Below, in pieces: positions 36,884 to 44,864 of a DNA stretch of 64,000 nucleotides (the stretch's first letter is position 1; every line of letters starts with the position of its first letter). The stretch comes from Marinomonas sp. CT5 (GTDB taxonomy: Bacteria > Pseudomonadota > Gammaproteobacteria > Pseudomonadales > Marinomonadaceae). A model generated the notes under the pieces. That model was not told the DNA's origin. It did not search any database and saw only the letters and a list, made by a program, of their open reading frames with translations. Location of the stretch: the NCBI RefSeq assembly GCF_018336975.1, contig NZ_CP025572.1, forward strand, positions 2,751,171 to 2,815,170, in the 5' to 3' direction. Made by a program: the position numbers and the translations under genes.

Positions 36884-38182
36884 CTAATAGCCCAACAAAA
36901 GAGACGGTAAGAACAAGGTAATTTCTGGGATGAATGTCACCGCCAACAAAGCCAGTAAAAGCAATCCGAATATCGGCAACAATGGCTTAATTACTTGGTC
37001 AATTTTCACACCGCTTACAGAGCAGCCGACAAACAGCGCACTACCAACAGGAGGCGTACAAATACCAATACATAAGTTAAACGTAATGATGATGCCAAAA
37101 TGCACTGGGTCGATACCCAGCTCTTGAGCAATAGGTAAGAAAATAGGTGTGAAGATTAATAGTGCTGGCGTCATATCCATGAAGATACCGACAATCAACA
37201 AAATTAGGTTAATAATCAATAAGATAATAATAGGATTATCAGACAAGGCTAATAACGCATCACTCACAGCGTAAGGGATATCACCGTTTGCCATCGCCCA
37301 CGCCATTGCCATTGAAGCGCCAATTAGCAACATGATCATAGAAGCGGTCATGATGGAACCAAGAATAATGCTTGGCATATCTTTTAGGCTGACTTCACGA
37401 TAAATCAATGCCAATAATAAAGAATAAACAACGGCCACAGCGGATGCTTCTGTGGCCGTAAATACACCACCAATAATCCCGCCCATGATAACGACTATAA
37501 GCCCAAGACTAGGCAAAGCTCTCAGCGTAATCACACCCGCTTGACTTAAAGTCACTTTATCTGAAACAGGATAGTTTTTCTTTTTCGCGACTACAGCGAC
37601 AGCCAACATAACGCAGGCTCCCATCAATAGCCCTGGTAAATAGCCCCCTAAGAACAAAGCACTAATGGAGGTACCACCCGAAATGAGGGAGTAAACAATT
37701 AAGGCATTACTGGGTGGAATCAACAAACCAGCGGGGCTAGAGGTAATGTTGACGGCGGTGGAAAAGACGGGATCGTAGCCACTCTTTTTTTGCAGCGGCG
37801 CCATGGTGCCACCTACCGCAGCGGCCGCCGCCACTGCCGATCCTGAAATTGATCCAAATAGCATGTTAGCAATCACATTTACATGACCTAATGAGCCAGG
37901 TAAACGGCCTGCTATTAACTTCGAGAACTCAATCAGTCTTAATGCTAAGCCCCCCCGGTTCATGATATTTCCAGCAAGGATAAAGAACGGAATGGCCAAT
38001 AAAGTAAAACTATCCATTCCTGAGGCGAGCTTTTGTGAAACAACAGACAGAGCGGCATCAAACGGCAAGGACACCATAATGGACAAAAGCGCCGAAATCG
38101 CAATGGAAAAAGAAATTGGTACACCAAGTACCAACATTGTGAAAAAACTACCAAATAAAACTAGTGCAACTAACCATTCCAC
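36884..38182 (-). CDS. dctM: TRAP transporter large permease DctM
   Basis: A 432-aa membrane protein with about 12-13 helices; GVPISFSIAISALLS, the FGSISGSAVAAAAAVGGTMAPLQKKSGYDP segment, and LIIPPSNALIVYS-type motif (LLIPPSNALIVYSLISGG) are characteristic. It is the ion-coupled transport subunit. The GTG at 38182 is preferred because AAGGA lies about seven bases upstream; a TTG ten codons earlier (38212) is possible. It follows dctQ in the uronate operon. The substrate is set by DctP and, by context, is probably a uronate or uronate disaccharide. Confidence 0.93.
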   Translation of the reverse strand: MEWLVALVLFGSFFTMLVLGVPISFSIAISALLSIMVSLPFDAALSVVSQKLASGMDSFTLLAIPFFILAGNIMNRGGLALRLIEFSKLIAGRLPGSLGHVNVIANMLFGSISGSAVAAAAAVGGTMAPLQKKSGYDPVFSTAVNITSSPAGLLIPPSNALIVYSLISGGTSISALFLGGYLPGLLMGACVMLAVAVVAKKKNYPVSDKVTLSQAGVITLRALPSLGLIVVIMGGIIGGVFTATEASAVAVVYSLLLALIYREVSLKDMPSIILGSIMTASMIMLLIGASMAMAWAMANGDIPYAVSDALLALSDNPIIILLIINLILLIVGIFMDMTPALLIFTPIFLPIAQELGIDPVHFGIIITFNLCIGICTPPVGSALFVGCSVSGVKIDQVIKPLLPIFGLLLLALLAVTFIPEITLFLPSLLLGY

Positions 38183-38258
38183 GTTTTTATCCTTATTATC
38201 AGAATTATTCAAACCGCTCTACAGTCTTAAAAAGCGGCATTTCTAACATGCAATTTGT

Positions 38259-38729
38259 TTAATCTTGGGTAGGTGCAAACAAATCTCGTAACAAATACAA
38301 AATCATGCAACCACCACTAATTGGGATCGCCGCATATACCCACCCCATTTGAAGACCTAGAACCGGAGAAACCTGACCAACACTAAGCGTTTTAAGCACC
38401 AAAGAACCGCCACCAAACACCATAATGACAGAAGCAAAAAACAAACCGATCAAGGTGATAAGGACTTGCAGAGAAGCTTTTTTCTGTCCATCTAGCATTA
38501 GCAACAGAAAATCCATTGCCAAATGTTTTTTCTGTCCTAATGTAAATGCCGCACCCAATAAGCCCACCCAGATAAATAAGAACCTAGCTAACTCATCAGT
38601 TGAAGTGCTCGGTGAACTTAAGACATAACGAGAGAACACTTGCCAAACCACACAAGCAACGAGCGCCACCATCAAAGTGACACAAATTCTCGATAATATG
38701 CGGTCCACCACATGAATGAATTTCGTCAT
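38259..38729 (-). CDS. dctQ: TRAP transporter small permease DctQ
   Basis: A 156-aa protein with four hydrophobic segments. The family pattern is RICVTLMVALVACVVWQVFSRYVLSSPSTSTDELARFLFIWVGLLGAAFTLGQKKHLAMDFLL, running through the first two helices. It is the small membrane subunit partnering DctM. It is the first gene of a six-gene minus-strand operon reaching uxuA, and its start faces dctP across 198 bp containing the putative operators. Confidence 0.93.
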   Translation of the reverse strand: MTKFIHVVDRILSRICVTLMVALVACVVWQVFSRYVLSSPSTSTDELARFLFIWVGLLGAAFTLGQKKHLAMDFLLLMLDGQKKASLQVLITLIGLFFASVIMVFGGGSLVLKTLSVGQVSPVLGLQMGWVYAAIPISGGCMILYLLRDLFAPTQD

Positions 38730-38800
38730 TTATTACCCCCTAAAGAGACCAAAAGCCTAAAATAGCTTCCATTAACCGACGACATATTGAACCAAACATA

Positions 38801-38842
38801 GATTTTGGTCAACTAAACGAACACAATTGGTTGACCAAAATC
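38801..38842. promoter_or_regulatory. Paired GntR/UxuR-type operators in the dctQ-dctP divergent promoter
   Basis: A perfect 13-bp inverted repeat (GATTTTGGTCAAC at 38801-38813 and GTTGACCAAAATC at 38830-38842). Each arm overlaps a FadR/UxuR-like site: TTGGTCAACTAA (38805-38816, one mismatch) and TTGGTTGACCAA (38827-38838, perfect TTGGT-NN-ACCAA). The two sites are 22 bp apart, about two helical turns, so dimers could bind on one face. A further ACCAA half-site lies at 38791-38795, roughly one period upstream. The UxuR-like gene two genes away is the expected ligand. Confidence 0.72.
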
Positions 38843-38927
38843 ACATCACATGCAATTATGCCCTTTCGCACACACACACTTTGATAATCTAGAACATTAT
38901 AAAAATACCAAAATGGAGATTTACAAA

Positions 38928-39920
38928 ATGTTAAACTTTAAAAAAACTAAGCTACATCTAGCATCAGCACTATTGTTAGGTGGCTTAATGGGCGCATCAT
39001 CTATGAGCTTCGCTGAAACACTAAAGCTTAGCCATAACGGTGATACAAAGTCCCCTGTTCACAAAGCGCTAAAGTTTTTTGCTGATGAAGTAAAAGATAA
39101 GACGGATGGTGAACTTAAAGTACGAGTCTACCCAAATGGACAATTGGGCACCCAACGCGAATCTCTAGAGTTATTGCAAAGTGGTGCACTCGATATGGCT
39201 AAATCCAATGCCAGCGAACTTGAGTCCTTCGACCCTGCTTATGGCGCCTTCAACATCCCTTACATCTTTAGAGACCGTGAACACTTCTATCGCGCCTTAG
39301 AAAGCAAAGATGTTGGTCAGAAAATTCTTAGCTCTTCGGCAAAATATGGCTTTGTTGGTGTCGCTTATTTTGACGCGGGCTCACGCAACTTTTATACATC
39401 CAAACCGATTCATTCTCCTGCCGATTTAAAAGGCATGAAGATTCGTGTGCAGCCAAGTCCAAGCGCGATCAAAATGATGGAGCTAATGGGTGCATCACCT
39501 ACCCCACTTCCATTTGGTGAATTGTATACCGCACTTCAGCAACACGTTGTTGATGGCGCCGAAAACAACATTGGTGCTGTTACAACATACCGCCATGGTG
39601 AAGTCGCTAAATACTATACTCGTGATGGTCATGCGATGATTCCTGATGTTCTAGTCATCAGCGCTAAAACTTGGAATAACCTATCAGATAAAAACAAAGC
39701 AGCCGTATTAGAAGCGGGTAAAGATGCTACGGCTTATATGAAAAAAATCTGGGGTGAATACACTGATGAAGAGCTGAAAAAAGCGACTAAGATGGGTGTC
39801 GAAATCATTGATGTTAATAAAGACCCATTCATTAAAGCCGTTGCTCCGATGTTCCAAGAAGCAATGCAAGACCCGATCATTGCTCCTTATGTAAAAGCAA
39901 TAAAAGCACTCGACAAATAA
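38928..39920 (+). CDS. dctP: TRAP transporter substrate-binding protein DctP
   Basis: A 330-aa periplasmic binding protein with signal peptide (HLASALLLGGLMGASSMSFA, cleavage after SFA). The mature part reads ETLKLSHNGDTKSPVHKALKFFADEVK, and the core has YFDAGSRNFYTSKPIHSPADLKGMKIRVQPS, including the conserved Arg that binds the carboxylate of TRAP ligands, and VVDGAENN. The ATG at 38928 is preferred (GGAG nine bases upstream) over upstream in-frame starts. Its divergence from dctQM is unusual but both promoters share the operator pair. Ligand by context: a uronate. Confidence 0.93.
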   Translation: MLNFKKTKLHLASALLLGGLMGASSMSFAETLKLSHNGDTKSPVHKALKFFADEVKDKTDGELKVRVYPNGQLGTQRESLELLQSGALDMAKSNASELESFDPAYGAFNIPYIFRDREHFYRALESKDVGQKILSSSAKYGFVGVAYFDAGSRNFYTSKPIHSPADLKGMKIRVQPSPSAIKMMELMGASPTPLPFGELYTALQQHVVDGAENNIGAVTTYRHGEVAKYYTRDGHAMIPDVLVISAKTWNNLSDKNKAAVLEAGKDATAYMKKIWGEYTDEELKKATKMGVEIIDVNKDPFIKAVAPMFQEAMQDPIIAPYVKAIKALDK

Positions 39921-39930
39921 GCTAAATCGA

Positions 39931-39977
39931 GCGACTCTTATCTTTGCATTACTGCAATAATAAAGAATAAGAGTCGC
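39931..39977 (+). terminator. Hairpin between dctP and the GntR gene
   Basis: GCGACTCTTAT pairs with ATAAGAGTCGC, extended by CTTT/AAAG across one bulge, followed by TTATTATTTG. It begins 11 bases after dctP. It would end or attenuate dctP transcription before the regulator gene. Confidence 0.68.
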
Positions 39978-40053
39978 TTATTATTTGAGCGCTTTTCTTT
40001 AATACATTTATCTCTAATCTTTTCATCGAATTGGCTAAATAAAGTAGAAAGCT

Positions 40054-40830
40054 ATGATAAACACACTTGTAAAACCAAAGCGCCTATACCAAGAGGTGGG
40101 ACTTAAGTTATACGAGGAACTTAGACAAGGCCAATATAAAGTAGGTGACCGTTTACCACCAGAACGAGATATTGCTGAGCAATTAGGTGTGAGCCGAACT
40201 TTACTTCGTGAAGCCTTAATTATGCTTGAGTTAATGGAAATTGTTGAAGTTCGCAAAGGCAGCGGCATTTATCTGTTAAAACAGCCAACTAGCATAAAAT
40301 CAACAGATAAATTTGAAGATTCTTTAGACAATGATGATGTCGGCCCCTTTGAAATGATGCAAGCAAGACAACTGCTGGAAAGCCATGTAGCCGAGTTCGC
40401 AGCCACTCAGGCAACGAAAAAAGACATCATTAAAATGCGTGACGCATTAGAGTTAGAAAAACAAAACATAGACACGGTGGATGCTGATCATGCCGCCGAT
40501 AAACTGTTTCACCTAGCCATTGCAGAAGCAACACAAAACAGTGTGCTTGTTGATCTAGTAGAAAACCTTTGGGAACGAAGGGAAAACAGCCCCATGTGGA
40601 AACAACTCCATTCCCATATAACCGATCAAGCTTATAGAAAAAAGTGGTTAGTGGACCATGAAAATATTCTGCTTGCCATTCAACAAAAAAAACCAGACAT
40701 CGCGCGTATGGCAATGTGGCGCCATTTGGAAAATGTAAAAGATACTCTAATGTTATTGTCTGAGCACAAAGACCCAAATTTTGATGGTTATCTCTTTAGC
40801 ACCAACCCAGTACAACTCCCCTGCAGTTAA
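40054..40830 (+). CDS. GntR/FadR-family regulator (UxuR/ExuR-like)
   Basis: A 258-aa regulator: N-terminal winged HTH (~10-75; RLPPERDIAEQLGVSRTLLREALIMLELMEIVEVRKGSGIYLL) and a C-terminal all-helical FCD ligand domain with metal-binding Asp/His residues (DADHAADKLFHLAIAEATQN and DHENILLAI). WERRENSPMWKQLHSHI closely resembles UxuR/ExuR. These repress uronate genes and release DNA on binding fructuronate or related sugars. The context, directly after dctP and near uxaC/uxuAB, supports control of this regulon through the operators at 38801-38842. No clear Shine-Dalgarno is seen. Confidence 0.9.
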   Translation: MINTLVKPKRLYQEVGLKLYEELRQGQYKVGDRLPPERDIAEQLGVSRTLLREALIMLELMEIVEVRKGSGIYLLKQPTSIKSTDKFEDSLDNDDVGPFEMMQARQLLESHVAEFAATQATKKDIIKMRDALELEKQNIDTVDADHAADKLFHLAIAEATQNSVLVDLVENLWERRENSPMWKQLHSHITDQAYRKKWLVDHENILLAIQQKKPDIARMAMWRHLENVKDTLMLLSEHKDPNFDGYLFSTNPVQLPCS

Positions 40831-40853
40831 TCGTCAATCATAATACCCAAAGC

Positions 40854-40890
40854 TTCCCTTATTAGCTAAAGCTGGAGCTCAATAAGGGAA
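40854..40890 (+). repeat. Hairpin downstream of the GntR gene
   Basis: Perfect 10-bp arms TTCCCTTATT and AATAAGGGAA with a 17-base loop, 23 bases after the regulator stop. No T-run follows, so it may be a weak terminator or 3' stabiliser. Confidence 0.5.
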
Positions 40891-41033
40891 CACTACTAGC
40901 TTTATTAATAACAAACCTCCCAAGCATATTGTTATAGATACTATTTTTAACAATTCTAATTCTCCGCTTAATTGCTGTTCCGATATTCCTAGTCTATTTA
41001 TAAATAGAGTCTTTTTTACTATTGGAATACATG

Positions 41034-42527
41034 ATGGATCATCCTGAAGCCCCAGATAATATAAAACCAATACAGAACAATCAGTTGGTAGGAAATGAGT
41101 TTTTACAACAATTAATTACCTATTTACCCATGGGCGCTATGGTGGTGAACACTGACGCTACAATCGTATTCGTCAATGATTCCCTTTCAGAAGTACTTGG
41201 TTACACCAAAACAGAATTTATTGGCGCAGACATAGACTTTCTTCTCCCCGCTCAATTTCAGGCGAATCACAAAAAGCTCATGATGCAGTTTTTTAAAGAG
41301 CCTAGAAAACGCAAAATGGGAGATGGACAAGCACTCTATGCGCGTAAGAAAGATGGCAAACATATTCCTATTGAAATTGGTTTAAACCCAATACAACAAG
41401 GTGAAAAAACCTTTGTTTTAGCAACCTTGATCGATCTAACGAGCAGACACAAAGCTCGAGATATGTTTCAACGCTCTATACAGCATGCGCCTCATGGCGT
41501 ATTAGTTATTGACGCCAGCGGCATCATTCGCCTAACAAACAGCGCGCTTTGCAACTCTTTCGGCTACACAAGCGAAGAGCTCATAAATCAACCAATGAAC
41601 ATGCTACTGCCGCACCGTTATCGCCATCATCACGATCTTCTGCGTCATTCTTTCCACCAAGACCCCAAGCCTAGAATGATGGGGGTGGGTCGTGACCTTA
41701 CCGCTTTACACAAAGATGGCCGAGAATTCCCTGTCGAAATAGGGCTCAGCCCCTGTGAAGATGAAGAAGACAATGAGATGGTGCTTGTTTCGTTATTGGA
41801 CATCACAAAGCGCAAGCGTTTAGAGCAAGAGTTACGTGAAACTAATACCAACTTGGAAGAGTTTACCTACGTGGCATCCCATGACTTACGCTCTCCTCTT
41901 CGTGGTATCTCTGATTTATTAGAGTGGGTTAAAGAAGACCTTGGATCGGATTCACCACCAGAGGTCACAAAAAACCTAGACAGAATCGATGTACGTATCC
42001 AACGCATGGAACAACTCATCGATAATCTACTCACCTATGCCCGTGCAGGTAAAGTCGAATCTATCACCCAAGACATTAACGTTAATGCATTATTTGATAA
42101 TATTTTTGAACTATTAGAAGTCCCCAAAGGAATAACGGTTACTCGCAATATTCAGTTAGAACATTTTACGTCCGTATGGACACCGCTTGAAACCGTTATG
42201 CGCAATCTCATTAGCAACGCAATAAAGCACCATGACCAATCAACAGGCTCAATCACTATTGGCTGCTCCGCTGAGAATAACCTATGTCATTTTACTATTT
42301 GTGATGACGGCCCAGGCATTCCTGAGGCGGCCTTCACACGCATCTTTAGACTATTTCAGACGGTTACTTCCGGTGAGCGGAGTGGAACAGGGATTGGACT
42401 TTCCGTGAGCCGTCGCTTAGTAGAGACCCATGGTGGGCGTATTAGTGTTGAAGCGAACCAACACCAAAGAGGGGTGACATTCCATGTATGGTGGCCACGA
42501 TTTTTAAGGAGGGATACTCATGATTAA
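41034..42527 (+). CDS. Soluble PAS-PAS sensor histidine kinase
   Basis: A ~497-aa kinase with no transmembrane segment. Two tandem PAS domains (~20-135 and ~140-260) share the same closing pattern, MG-x-G-x-x-L with KDG and (I/V)EIGL-x-P, indicating an internal duplication. The HisKA H-box is YVASHDLRSPLRG with phospho-acceptor His283, followed by a HATPase domain (NLISNAIKHHD; DDGPGIP; GTGIGLSVSRRLVETHGG). The start is uncertain between ATG 41031 and 41034; GGAA lies upstream. It overlaps the next gene by eight bases. It likely phosphorylates the downstream CheY-like and REC-GGDEF-EAL proteins. The PAS ligand is unknown. Confidence 0.88.
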   Translation: MDHPEAPDNIKPIQNNQLVGNEFLQQLITYLPMGAMVVNTDATIVFVNDSLSEVLGYTKTEFIGADIDFLLPAQFQANHKKLMMQFFKEPRKRKMGDGQALYARKKDGKHIPIEIGLNPIQQGEKTFVLATLIDLTSRHKARDMFQRSIQHAPHGVLVIDASGIIRLTNSALCNSFGYTSEELINQPMNMLLPHRYRHHHDLLRHSFHQDPKPRMMGVGRDLTALHKDGREFPVEIGLSPCEDEEDNEMVLVSLLDITKRKRLEQELRETNTNLEEFTYVASHDLRSPLRGISDLLEWVKEDLGSDSPPEVTKNLDRIDVRIQRMEQLIDNLLTYARAGKVESITQDINVNALFDNIFELLEVPKGITVTRNIQLEHFTSVWTPLETVMRNLISNAIKHHDQSTGSITIGCSAENNLCHFTICDDGPGIPEAAFTRIFRLFQTVTSGERSGTGIGLSVSRRLVETHGGRISVEANQHQRGVTFHVWWPRFLRRDTHD

Positions 42528-42945
42528 AGAGTTAAGTGTACTCATTGTTGAAGACGACGACGTAGCCGCAGAGTCGATCACACGGAGCCTTAAAAAAGTC
42601 GCTTCAGACATTAATATTGTCTACGCGGAACACGGCAGAACAGCCATAGAAATACTAGAAAGCAAACACCCAGACAAAGCCTTGAGCTCGCCTTTTGTCG
42701 TCTTGTTAGATTTGAATATGCCAGTCATGAATGGCTTTGAGTTTTTAGAATATGTTCGTGATGATCCAAGCTTGCAAAATACCGTTATTTTTATCCTAAC
42801 TACATCAAATGATGATAATGACCGTTCACGGGCCTATTCCAATAATGTTGCAGGATACATGGTTAAATCCGCTGTAGGTCCTCAATTCGCTAAATTGGCT
42901 ATTCTAATGGAAGCTTATCGAAATGCTGTCGAGCCCAATCATTAA
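42520..42945 (+). CDS. CheY-like single-domain response regulator (Rcp1 type)
   Basis: A 141-aa receiver with acidic pocket VEDDD (~10-14), phospho-acceptor Asp64 in LLDLNMPVMNGFEFL, Thr in ILTTS and Lys in GYMVKSA. The NMPxMNG pattern and length match Rcp1-type regulators that partner with bacteriophytochrome-like or PAS kinases. There is no output domain. It overlaps the kinase gene by eight bases and ends 13 bases before the REC-GGDEF-EAL gene's start, so the three are translationally linked. It may act as a phosphate sink or relay. Confidence 0.9.
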   Translation: MIKELSVLIVEDDDVAAESITRSLKKVASDINIVYAEHGRTAIEILESKHPDKALSSPFVVLLDLNMPVMNGFEFLEYVRDDPSLQNTVIFILTTSNDDNDRSRAYSNNVAGYMVKSAVGPQFAKLAILMEAYRNAVEPNH

Positions 42946-42958
42946 GACTGGAGAAATC

Positions 42959-44677
42959 ATGGAAGTTTTAGATACCAATGAAGGTCATACTCTGAAATTA
43001 TTAATTGTCGATGATGACGATGTTGACCGTGAGCGTCTACGCAGAATGCTATGTAAATCAGATATTGAAACCTCTATATCTGAAGCTTCTTCTGTCGAAG
43101 ACTCTATGAATTTTCTCAGCAATGACGACTATGATTGCGTGATTGTTGACTATCGCTTAGGACTCAATTCTGGACTGACTTTACTCAATAATATTCGTTC
43201 AGAAATGGGCAACCACTGCGCTGTCATCATGGTGACAGGATTAGGTGATGAAGAAGTTGCCGCTGAAGCCATGCGACTCGGTGCCAGCGACTACCTCCTT
43301 AAAAGCCAACTACAAAGCACACAGCTAGTACGTGCCATTATTAGCTCCATTCATCGAGCTGAGCTTGAAAAAAAACTTCACGATATGGCCCATTACGATA
43401 GTCTTACTGGACTCGCCAGTCGCCCAATATTACTCGAGAAGTTGCAAAATATTATTACAGAACAACATCATGCCGCTGTCGCATTTCTTGATTTAGACAA
43501 TTTTAAGCCTGTTAATGACAGTTATGGACATGATACCGGAGACTACGTTTTAGTCACCATTGCTAACCGCCTAAAACAAATCACTAGAAAGAACGATATT
43601 CTCGCTCGAATCGGCGGTGATGAATTTGTTCTTCTTTTACATGATGTATCTTGCGAGGAAGAATGTTCTGCTTTGCTTGGTAGGCTAATTAAATTGGTTA
43701 ACGCACCAATAGAATTAACTCAGTTTGAATGTGAAGTTCAAGTATCCGCCAGTGTTGGTGTTGCAATGGTCACAAATGAAGAACTGGATGCAGATACGAT
43801 TCTTCGTCGAGCAGACCAAACCATGTATCAGGCCAAAAAGATGGGAAGAAATAACATTATATTTTTTGATCCTGAAGAAGAACGTCGACAATATGCGCGA
43901 CAAGCCATACTACAAGCCGCAGAACGAGGCATTACTAGAGACGAATTTGAACTTTATTACCAACCGCAAGTGGACATGGTTAAGCATCAAATTATTGGCG
44001 TTGAAGCCCTTATCCGTTGGAATCACCCCACAATGGGATTTCTTTACCCAGGAGACTTTACTGAGGCACTAGAACACCCAACTATAGGCATTTTAATTGG
44101 TGAATGGGTACTGCAAGAAGCCTTACACCAACATGCTTTATGGGGAAAACAGAATTTAGTCATCAGTGTTAACATTGCACCTGCTCATCTACTCAGTAAA
44201 GATTTTGTGACGCGACTCAATCAGCTACTAACAAGCACCCCTGATTTCACCCCTAACTTATTGGAAATTGAAATACTAGAGACTGTTTCTATATCAGATA
44301 TTTTCAACGCTGTTGAAGTGGTAAAAGCCTGCTGCGGATTAGGTGTTCATGTGGCGTTGGACGATTTTGGCACAGGCTATTCATCACTTAATTATCTTAA
44401 GCAGTTACCACTGAATACGGTAAAAATAGATAAGACTTTCATTCAAAATATCTTATCTAACCAAGAAGATCGGTCCATAGTAGCTTGTATTGTTGCATTA
44501 AGTCAGGCCTTCAATTATCACTTAATTGCGGAAGGCGTTGAGTCGTTAGAGCACGAGCAAGCACTTATTGATATGGGATGTCAGCGTGGCCAAGGCTATT
44601 TCATTGCCAAGCCGATGCCCGCCAATGAAATGGCAAGCTGGATTCAACACTACAGCCAAAAATACAGAGTTCATTAG
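42959..44677 (+). CDS. REC-GGDEF-EAL cyclic-di-GMP enzyme
   Basis: A 572-aa protein with an N-terminal receiver (phospho-Asp64 in VIVDYRLG), a GGDEF domain with intact G219-G-D-E-F223 (diguanylate cyclase) and an EAL domain with intact E349-A-L (phosphodiesterase); VNIAPAHL, DDFGTGYSSL and KIDKTFI show the EAL metal and catalytic residues. Both enzymatic halves look active. The start at 42959 has GGAG five bases upstream; the longer frame overlaps the preceding gene. As the output of the upstream kinase, it would convert a PAS signal into c-di-GMP change. No terminator is evident after it. Confidence 0.92.
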   Translation: MEVLDTNEGHTLKLLIVDDDDVDRERLRRMLCKSDIETSISEASSVEDSMNFLSNDDYDCVIVDYRLGLNSGLTLLNNIRSEMGNHCAVIMVTGLGDEEVAAEAMRLGASDYLLKSQLQSTQLVRAIISSIHRAELEKKLHDMAHYDSLTGLASRPILLEKLQNIITEQHHAAVAFLDLDNFKPVNDSYGHDTGDYVLVTIANRLKQITRKNDILARIGGDEFVLLLHDVSCEEECSALLGRLIKLVNAPIELTQFECEVQVSASVGVAMVTNEELDADTILRRADQTMYQAKKMGRNNIIFFDPEEERRQYARQAILQAAERGITRDEFELYYQPQVDMVKHQIIGVEALIRWNHPTMGFLYPGDFTEALEHPTIGILIGEWVLQEALHQHALWGKQNLVISVNIAPAHLLSKDFVTRLNQLLTSTPDFTPNLLEIEILETVSISDIFNAVEVVKACCGLGVHVALDDFGTGYSSLNYLKQLPLNTVKIDKTFIQNILSNQEDRSIVACIVALSQAFNYHLIAEGVESLEHEQALIDMGCQRGQGYFIAKPMPANEMASWIQHYSQKYRVH

Positions 44678-44864
44678 ACTATCTCAACTCTACATAAATC
44701 ATGACAAAACACGCACCACATTGTGCAAAAAGCGACCAAAACAAACATTACAAAAGTTTCAAAACCATTTTTTAGTTTCGTTAAAGGAAAAGTAACTTTC
44801 GCTAAGAAAGAAGATTGGTAGACTCCGCTCCATAATCAAAACAAGCAAAAAAAGAGAGTCTATC

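Noticed and set aside
40020..40053. UxuR-type operator before the GntR gene
   Set aside because: TTGGCTAAATAA matches only the left half of the TTGGT-NN-ACCAA pattern; too weak to claim autoregulation.
41034..41850. FixL-like haem PAS oxygen sensor
   Set aside because: The PAS domains share general sequence features with FixL, but I cannot assign the haem-ligand His with confidence, so no oxygen-sensing claim is made.
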